From Bacillota bacterium (GTDB taxonomy: Bacteria; Bacillota; Clostridia; Oscillospirales; Acutalibacteraceae): a stretch of 64,000 nucleotides of DNA. This document shows positions 59,258 to 64,000 of this stretch, piece by piece (position 1 is the stretch's first letter; every line of letters begins with the position of its first letter). The DNA is taken from NCBI GenBank assembly GCA_023458755.1, contig JAEWYE010000015.1, positions 1-64,000 on the forward strand, in the 5' to 3' direction. The notes beneath the pieces were generated by a model. The model had not been told where the DNA came from. It worked only from the letters and a program-made list of their open reading frames with translations, and did not search any database. Both the position numbers and the translations under genes were made by a program.

Positions 59258-60316
59258 ATGATGATTGAAGAAATTTTAAGTCAGGCAGTCAACAGGGGAG
59301 TGTCCGATATCTTCCTGATTTCCGGCTGCCCGCTTTCCTATAAAATCAACGACTGCATTGTTCCGGTCGACGAAATTCGGCTTTGTCCGGCTGATACCCA
59401 CCGGTATATCGAGCAGATTTACGCGCTCAGCAGCAATCGCAAGATTGGGCCGCTGCTGGCGACAGGCGATGATGATTTTTCATTTTCTATCGAAGGTTTG
59501 GGGCGTTTTCGCTGCAATACGTATATGCAGCGGAATTCTTTAGCCGCCGTTTTGCGGGTAGTCGCGTTTTCCCTACCGACACCCGAAGAGTACCATATCC
59601 CGAATGTGGTTATGGATTTGTGCCGAAAAAAGAAAGGACTTGTGCTGATTACCGGTTCCGCGGGCAGCGGCAAATCAACAACACTCGCGTGCATGATCGA
59701 CAAAATCAACCATACGCGCAACAGCCATGTCATCACCATTGAAGACCCAATTGAATTTTTGCATAAGCATGACAAAAGTATTGTAAGTCAGCGCGAGGTT
59801 TCACACGATACCGCAGGGTATGTGCAGGCTTTGCGAGCGGCTTTGCGTCAGGCGCCGGATGTTATTCTGCTGGGTGAAATGCGCGATTATGAAACGATGG
59901 CAACCGCTATGACCGCGGCGGAAACTGGGCAGTTAGTGCTTTCCACCCTGCATACCATTGGCGCGGCAAACACCATTGACCGTATCATTGACGTATTTCC
60001 GCCCAATCAGCAGCAGCAAATACGCGTTCAGCTTTCCATGGTATTGCAGGCGGTTGTTTCGCAGCAGCTTGTTCCGTGCAAAGACGGTAAACTAATGCCC
60101 GCGTTTGAAATCATGCTTGTGAACAGCGCTATACGCAACATGATCCGCGAATCCAAGGTGCACCAAATCGACAACGCCATATACTCGGGTGCGGGCGAGG
60201 GCATGGTGCTGATGGACAACGACCTTCTGCGCTTGTATCAGCAGGGCTTTATCACCAAAGAAAACGCGCTGATTTACTCCGCAAATCCGGATTCCTTGAA
60301 TAAAAAGCTGGTTTAA
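59258..60316 (+). CDS. PilT-like type IV pilus retraction ATPase
   Basis: A 353-residue ATPase: N-terminal PAS-like domain, Walker A GSAGSGKST (133-141), Asp box HVITIEDPIEFLH, Walker B DVILLGEMRDYETM, His box TGQLVLSTLHT and AIRNMIRESKVHQI, close to the AIRNLIREDK-HQI signature that marks PilT rather than PilB or GspE. It is the only ATPase in the cluster. ATG 59258 follows CGGAGAATAATACT; an upstream frame is rejected because it overlaps the previous gene. Confidence 0.9.
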   Translation: MMIEEILSQAVNRGVSDIFLISGCPLSYKINDCIVPVDEIRLCPADTHRYIEQIYALSSNRKIGPLLATGDDDFSFSIEGLGRFRCNTYMQRNSLAAVLRVVAFSLPTPEEYHIPNVVMDLCRKKKGLVLITGSAGSGKSTTLACMIDKINHTRNSHVITIEDPIEFLHKHDKSIVSQREVSHDTAGYVQALRAALRQAPDVILLGEMRDYETMATAMTAAETGQLVLSTLHTIGAANTIDRIIDVFPPNQQQQIRVQLSMVLQAVVSQQLVPCKDGKLMPAFEIMLVNSAIRNMIRESKVHQIDNAIYSGAGEGMVLMDNDLLRLYQQGFITKENALIYSANPDSLNKKLV

Positions 60317-60332
60317 AAAAGATAAGTGTTCG

Positions 60333-60362
60333 GCGGCAGAGGGGAAACTCTCTGCCGCTTTT
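60333..60362 (+). terminator. Terminator of the pilus-like operon
   Basis: GCGGCAGAG and CTCTGCCGC pair perfectly around GGGAAA, followed by TTTTC. Confidence 0.82.
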
Positions 60363-60421
60363 CGAATATTTATCGATAAATTCAGCAACACTAAAGCTAC
60401 GAAATGTAGAGGTGACGAATT

Positions 60422-61867
60422 ATGGAATCCATATGGAACGCAACTTGTAAACTGCCCAAAACAGAACCGCTTTCCACCGGCTGCACCGCAGATGTCGCGG
60501 TGATCGGCGCGGGAATGGCTGGCCTGTTAACCGCTTATATGCTGCAAAAGCGCGGGGTGGATGTTATCGTAATAGAAGGCGCGGAAATTGCATGCGGCAT
60601 GACGAAAAATACCACCGCGAAAATAACCTCCCAGCACGCTCTGATTTATGACAGGCTGATTACGCAGATGGGCGAGGAGTTGGCTCAACAATATGCTTCG
60701 GCAAATCAGCACGCAGTTTCGCAGTATCGCGAATTAATTCAGCAGAACCATATCGACTGTCATTTTGAAGAAATGCCTGCCTATGTGTATTCTTTGGATG
60801 AAACCGATAAACTCAAATCAGAAGTAAAAGCCGCCAATCGTCTTGGAATTGAGGCGGAATTCGTTCAGAATACCACTCTGCCCTTCGCGGCAAGGGTGCG
60901 AGGCGCAGTCAAATTTCCCATGCAGGCACAGTTTCATCCCCTTGAATTTATTCGTTTTCTGGCCGGAGAACTGCGCATTTACGAACACACCATGGCAACA
61001 AAGGTGGAAGAAAACACGGTTTTCACCCCTTGCGGGAACATCACGGCAAAGAATATTGTGGTAGCCACGCATTTTCCGTTTATCAACGCGCCCGGCTATT
61101 ATTTTGCGCGTATGCATCAGGAACGTTCCTATGTGATTGCTTTGGAAAATGCGGCAAAGCTCGACGGCATGTATATTGACGCGGACAATCAGGGCTATTC
61201 CTTCCGCAATTATGAAAACCTGCTGCTTCTCGGCGGGGGCGGGCACAGAACGGGAAAGAACAAATCAGGCGGCAGTTACGCCCAACTGCGCGAAGCCGCG
61301 AAGGAGTTTTATCCCGACCGCACCGAAAAATATCATTGGTCGGCACAGGACTGCATTCCAATGGACGGCGTGCCGTATATTGGGCATTATTCCTCGGAAA
61401 CCCCCAATCTTTTTGTGGCGACCGGCTTTCAAAAATGGGGCATGTCAAGCTCTATGGCGGCGGCTGAAATTTTAAGCGACCTGATTACGGAGCAGAACAA
61501 CAAAAACGCGGAAGTCTTTTCGCCCCAGCGCTTTCATTTGTCCGCTTCGGTGGAAACCTTGCTGCAAGACAGCGGACAGGCGGTCACTGGTCTGCTGAAA
61601 GGCGCGTTCAAAATCCCGTCGAAGCATTTAGAGGGCGTGAAACCCGGTCACAGCGGCGTAGTGGAGTATCAGGGTGAACGCGTCGGTGTTTATAAAGATG
61701 AGCAGGGCGAAGTGTTTATTGTTTCCAACAAATGTTCACATTTGGGGTGTGAACTTACTTGGAACGCGGACGAATTAACGTGGGACTGCCCCTGCCACGG
61801 CTCACGGTTTGATTACAAAGGCAATCTCATCAACAATCCCGCCATGCACGGAATTAGTGACAAGTGA
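60422..61867 (+). CDS. FAD-dependent oxidoreductase with C-terminal Rieske domain
   Basis: A 481-residue protein. The FAD-binding DAO domain opens with ADVAVIGAGMAGLLTAYMLQKRG and covers about 1-390. The Rieske [2Fe-2S] domain covers about 400-481 with CSHLGC and CPCHGSRFDYKG (CxH...CxxH). This layout matches Firmicutes YhfW-like proteins, whose substrate is unknown. It stands as a single gene with its own terminator region downstream. Confidence 0.87.
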   Translation: MESIWNATCKLPKTEPLSTGCTADVAVIGAGMAGLLTAYMLQKRGVDVIVIEGAEIACGMTKNTTAKITSQHALIYDRLITQMGEELAQQYASANQHAVSQYRELIQQNHIDCHFEEMPAYVYSLDETDKLKSEVKAANRLGIEAEFVQNTTLPFAARVRGAVKFPMQAQFHPLEFIRFLAGELRIYEHTMATKVEENTVFTPCGNITAKNIVVATHFPFINAPGYYFARMHQERSYVIALENAAKLDGMYIDADNQGYSFRNYENLLLLGGGGHRTGKNKSGGSYAQLREAAKEFYPDRTEKYHWSAQDCIPMDGVPYIGHYSSETPNLFVATGFQKWGMSSSMAAAEILSDLITEQNNKNAEVFSPQRFHLSASVETLLQDSGQAVTGLLKGAFKIPSKHLEGVKPGHSGVVEYQGERVGVYKDEQGEVFIVSNKCSHLGCELTWNADELTWDCPCHGSRFDYKGNLINNPAMHGISDK

Positions 61868-61888
61868 ATATTTTTCACACTTGAAGAT

Positions 61889-61926
61889 AAAAACGTCAGC
61901 CCATTGCAATTTGCTTTGGGCTGACG
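61889..61926 (-). terminator. Terminator of the minus-strand 210-residue protein gene
   Basis: On the minus strand CGTCAGCCCA and TGGGCTGACG form a perfect 10-bp stem, followed by TTTTTATC. Confidence 0.75.
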
Positions 61927-61952
61927 GGATTACTGGATAATTTTTTTGATTT

Positions 61953-62585
61953 TTATGATAATACATCAATGGTTGATAAATATTTACGTAACTCTGATAT
62001 TATTTTATCTCTTTTATTTGAAATAGTATTTGTACGTTCCCAACATTTTTTATAGTCTTCGCGCATTTCGGTTCTATTTTCTTTATAGTCAGGTTCCAAT
62101 ACAAAAACAGCATAATCATCAATTTGTTTGCAACAGTCATCTCTCAGTTCTGAAAATAAATTATATATGTCTTCAGAAATAAAAGGGGCGTTTGCTTTAA
62201 TGGATCGATTTGCTTCATTATATGCTTGAACAGCCTTTGTATATCTTTCGTTAAAAAACTTCATACGTTCTTCTTCAGATGGCGGTACTCTATCCACTAT
62301 TGGAAATAAAACATTGTTGGCAAAAGTCATATCAAGAACTTTTTCTGATAGCTCTTGATAAATTGTAAACTCTTTATCAAAGCGTGATTTACTAATATAG
62401 TTCTTCTTTTCTAATTGGTTTTTGTATTCCTCAAAATCTTTATTAATTTTCAACTCATATTTTTTTGAGAGTTGGTCAGCAATTATATTTGATGAAAATT
62501 TGACCAAGAAGCAAATAATTACACCTATGCCACCAACACTGCTAAGTAAAGTTAGAACTATTTTCCAGACATCATTCCAACCCAT
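61953..62585 (-). CDS. Membrane-anchored coiled-coil protein of unknown function
   Basis: A 210-residue protein: an N-terminal membrane helix (VWKIVLTLLSSVGGIGVIICFLVKF, about 6-30), then long charged helices (NIIADQLSKKYELKINKDFEEY and onward). The FSSNIIADQLSKKYEL/FDKEFTIYQELSEKV pattern recurs in an accessory family spread across unrelated bacteria; the function is unknown. Its DNA is clearly more AT-rich than the rest of the window, suggesting transfer. Confidence 0.7.
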   Translation of the reverse strand: MGWNDVWKIVLTLLSSVGGIGVIICFLVKFSSNIIADQLSKKYELKINKDFEEYKNQLEKKNYISKSRFDKEFTIYQELSEKVLDMTFANNVLFPIVDRVPPSEEERMKFFNERYTKAVQAYNEANRSIKANAPFISEDIYNLFSELRDDCCKQIDDYAVFVLEPDYKENRTEMREDYKKCWERTNTISNKRDKIISELRKYLSTIDVLS

Positions 62586-62657
62586 TTTATCCTCTCCAAT
62601 ATTGCGTTGTTTTTCTTTTTTAAACTTATTCGATTCATCTATCGTCCTTTTTAACTA

Positions 62658-62732
62658 TTGCGCGCTCCCGCGCGCTAATCAGGGGGTGGGGGCGGCTTCG
62701 CCGCCCCTTTACGCTCCGCTTGGGCGAAAGGT
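62658..62732. repeat. GC-rich inverted-repeat unit A
   Basis: A roughly 75-bp GC-rich unit in AT-rich DNA: TTGCGCGCTCCCGCGCG, then a GGCGGC-TTC-GCCGCC hairpin, then CGCTCCGCTTGGGCGAAAGG. A diverged copy in opposite orientation lies at 63217-63286, so the two flank the 120-residue membrane protein gene. The hairpin and following T-rich stretch could also act as a transcription stop. Confidence 0.65.
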
Positions 62733-62762
62733 TTTCTTACTAAATAAAATCATTGCAAACTA

Positions 62763-63125
62763 TTAATGATATATCATTATTACTTCTTTGCGGTGGTCAG
62801 TGTATCCACAAGCGTCAATTAAATGCACTGAATCTATTATTTTTTTAGCGCTTTTTAATTCTTTAATATCCTTTTCTATGTCGTTTAAAAGATTTATATC
62901 GCCAACCCTTGATGGAATTCTTTTGATTTCGGTAGATCTGCGACCCTCTATGCTTTTGTTAATCATGTTTAATATAGTTAATGCTAAAGAGATTGCAGAA
63001 ATTGTTATAGCTAAGAAATTAAGATTGAGATTATAAACTGCAAAAAAAATTATTGATAAAGCTAAAACGATTATTAAAAGTATTTGTACAATATTTAATA
63101 CCCCAATATTATATATTTTCTTCAT
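62763..63125 (-). CDS. Small two-helix membrane protein, 120 residues
   Basis: Starting at ATG 63125, after AAAGGCGGTGCAACAT, the protein has two close membrane helices (IVQILLIIVLALSIIFFAVY and LNFLAITISAISLALTILNMI) and a charged cytoplasmic tail (KSIEGRRSTEIKRIPSRVGD; DIEKDIKELKSAKKIID). An upstream extension of the frame reads through GC-rich unit B and is rejected. Function unknown. It shares low GC and orientation with the 210-residue protein and lies between two inverted GC-rich units. Confidence 0.65.
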   Translation of the reverse strand: MKKIYNIGVLNIVQILLIIVLALSIIFFAVYNLNLNFLAITISAISLALTILNMINKSIEGRRSTEIKRIPSRVGDINLLNDIEKDIKELKSAKKIIDSVHLIDACGYTDHRKEVIMIYH

Positions 63126-63216
63126 ATGTTGCACCGCCTTTATGCTCCTCATTATATCCCTGTATCTTCCAATTTTCAACAAGAAATATTTCAGAACAGC
63201 AATATTTTTACACACT

Positions 63217-63286
63217 CCCTCGCCCTCGCGGAGCGAAAGGGCAGCTTTGCCGCCCAACTCCACACCCGGCGCGCGGGAGCGCGCAA
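63217..63286. repeat. GC-rich inverted-repeat unit B
   Basis: The reverse complement begins TTGCGCGCTCCCGCGCG, identical over 17 bases to unit A, followed by a GGCGGC-AAA-GCTGCC hairpin and CGCTCCGC, again shared. Sequences between these blocks have diverged. Confidence 0.65.
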
Positions 63287-63290
63287 CAGT

Positions 63291-63331
63291 AAAAACCCGG
63301 CAGCCCAACGAAAAACGTCGGACTGCCGGTT
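63291..63331 (-). terminator. Terminator of the surface-protein gene
   Basis: On the minus strand ACCGGCAGTCCGACG and CGTTGGGCTGCCGGGT pair with a few mismatches, followed by TTTTTAC. Confidence 0.75.
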
Positions 63332-63354
63332 ATCATTTATTGACCTGTGTCAGG

Positions 63355-64000
63355 TTAGAGTTGGTTTAATTGGTTCAAAATTTGACGGTGTGTCTGTCTT
63401 AATGGGCAGAAGTCCACATCGCCAAATACGAATTGATCGGCTGTGGGTTCTGCCGCTGCTGCTGCAAGAGTGGATACAGAACTTGAAACAGTCGGCTCGT
63501 AGCAGTGACCGGGGCCGATAACACCGGTGTTATAGCTTTCGAGTGCAATCTGCAAATTGTTTACAAGGGTTCGGTTCGCTCTGCTTAGGAAGAACCAGCT
63601 TGTGGAATCGTTATTTGCAAGGAAGGCGTCCGCAGACGCTATCGTTGCCGCAATTGCAGTCCCGTCGGCTCCGCTTGCAATATTCAGTTTAGCCGCCAAA
63701 AGCTGTGCGTAAAGTCTGTTAATGCCGTTTGATGCGTTGATGCTACCGTTTGAACCTCCGAAGTTAAGAATATTCACCGCCTGCGCTGCCGTTGTTACGA
63801 CCACTGTGCGCGCGCCGCCCTGCGTACCCAGATAGATTGGCAATAGCGGTGTTACAACATCCGGCTGAGGCCCAAATCCGGCGTGAGTTTTCCAGTAACC
63901 GATGGTCAGCGTGCAGCCGCTGCATGGAACGGTTACCGTGATTGTCCAACTTGCACTCCCGAAGGTCTGCGTATCCGTTGTGGTGAAGGTTGCGGTATTC
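63355..64000 (-). CDS. Secreted/surface protein C-terminal region (partial)
   Basis: The frame is open from the window edge to the stop at 63355, so only the last ~214 residues are seen. The first visible part (FTTTDTQTFGSASWTITVTV) is beta-rich and Ser/Thr-rich, as in an Ig-like repeat. Then follows CSGCTLTIGYWKTHAGFGPQ and the Asn/Ala-rich segment with ASNGINRLYAQLLAAKLNIA and IGPGHCYEP, a module that I recall at the C-terminal side of secreted proteins in several phyla. The last 35 residues are different and end NQLNQL, without an LPXTG anchor. An internal TTG at 63843 is not the start. Confidence 0.65.
   Translation of the reverse strand, partial: NTATFTTTDTQTFGSASWTITVTVPCSGCTLTIGYWKTHAGFGPQPDVVTPLLPIYLGTQGGARTVVVTTAAQAVNILNFGGSNGSINASNGINRLYAQLLAAKLNIASGADGTAIAATIASADAFLANNDSTSWFFLSRANRTLVNNLQIALESYNTGVIGPGHCYEPTVSSSVSTLAAAAAEPTADQFVFGDVDFCPLRQTHRQILNQLNQL

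Noticed and set aside
62763..63308. 181-codon version of the small membrane protein
   Set aside because: The N-terminal extension translates GC-rich repeat unit B and lacks a ribosome site; ATG 63125 has a good one.
1..64000. CRISPR arrays, tRNA and rRNA genes
   Set aside because: No regularly spaced direct repeats, GGTTCGAATCC-type tRNA arms or rRNA-like stretches were seen by eye; a tRNAscan or CRISPR finder run was not possible.

Overview
The gene content points to a low-to-moderate GC Gram-positive anaerobe of the Clostridia, most likely the Oscillospiraceae/Ruminococcaceae side (inference). Supporting signs are a fabH-K-D-G-F-accB-fabZ-accCDA fatty-acid operon with the FMN-type enoyl reductase FabK, an [FeFe]-hydrogenase fused to a flavin oxidoreductase, type III pantothenate kinase, lipoproteins with Ser-rich linkers, DUF1540 and DUF4358 proteins, TTG/GTG starts behind strong GGAGG-type sites, and TTGACA/TATAAT promoters. 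No tRNA, rRNA or CRISPR array was found by eye.

Layout. 1-0.8 kb: tail of an IS110-type transposase, a lone feoA, three GTTAGC-N4-GCTAAC palindromes and a short TATAGTC-ended inverted repeat. 0.8-9.5 kb: transport and regulation (DHA2 drug exporter facing an AraC regulator; a MalT-like LuxR regulator beside an ABC-2 exporter operon; a GNAT remnant; DUF1413). 9.6-12.8 kb: an iron-sulfur QueG-like protein overlapping a GH2 beta-mannosidase. 13-20 kb: a complete oligopeptide ABC importer (oppABCDF) followed by an M24 peptidase, so peptides are imported and trimmed; the leader carries a palindrome and a terminator-like hairpin. 20-25.5 kb: EamA transporter, a GrpB-pyrophosphatase-Nudix fusion, an uncharacterised protein with nuclease-like residues, MltG, two tiny proteins and an HD protein. 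25.6-27.7 kb: an orphan chemoreceptor. 28-35.8 kb: a run of + strand genes (WYL regulator, two GyrI-like proteins, a Nei-like protein lacking the usual proline, an SPL-type radical SAM protein, MYG1, a Cys-rich miniprotein, a B12 radical SAM protein, a PfkB sugar kinase). 36-41.3 kb: two lipoproteins and the giant hydrogenase fusion.

41.4-51.1 kb is one long minus-strand operon for malonyl-CoA formation and type II fatty-acid synthesis, ending in a DegV (FakB-like) lipid-binding protein; acpP is not in it. 51.5-53.5 kb holds a DUF1540 protein and an ECF S component next to coaX, which suggests pantothenate uptake and phosphorylation. 53.7-60.3 kb is the most interesting region: a SARP/BTAD regulator with a degenerate GGDEF-like tail, a transglutaminase-like lipoprotein, and a compact type IV pilus-like operon (PilC/GspF, four single-helix small proteins, PilT-like ATPase) with no canonical prepilin, PilB or prepilin peptidase in view. 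60.4-64 kb has a FAD/Rieske oxidoreductase, an AT-rich accessory island of two small membrane proteins with GC-rich inverted repeats around one of them, and the C-terminal part of a surface protein running off the window.

All calls come from reading the sequence and recalled family motifs; no database search was run.
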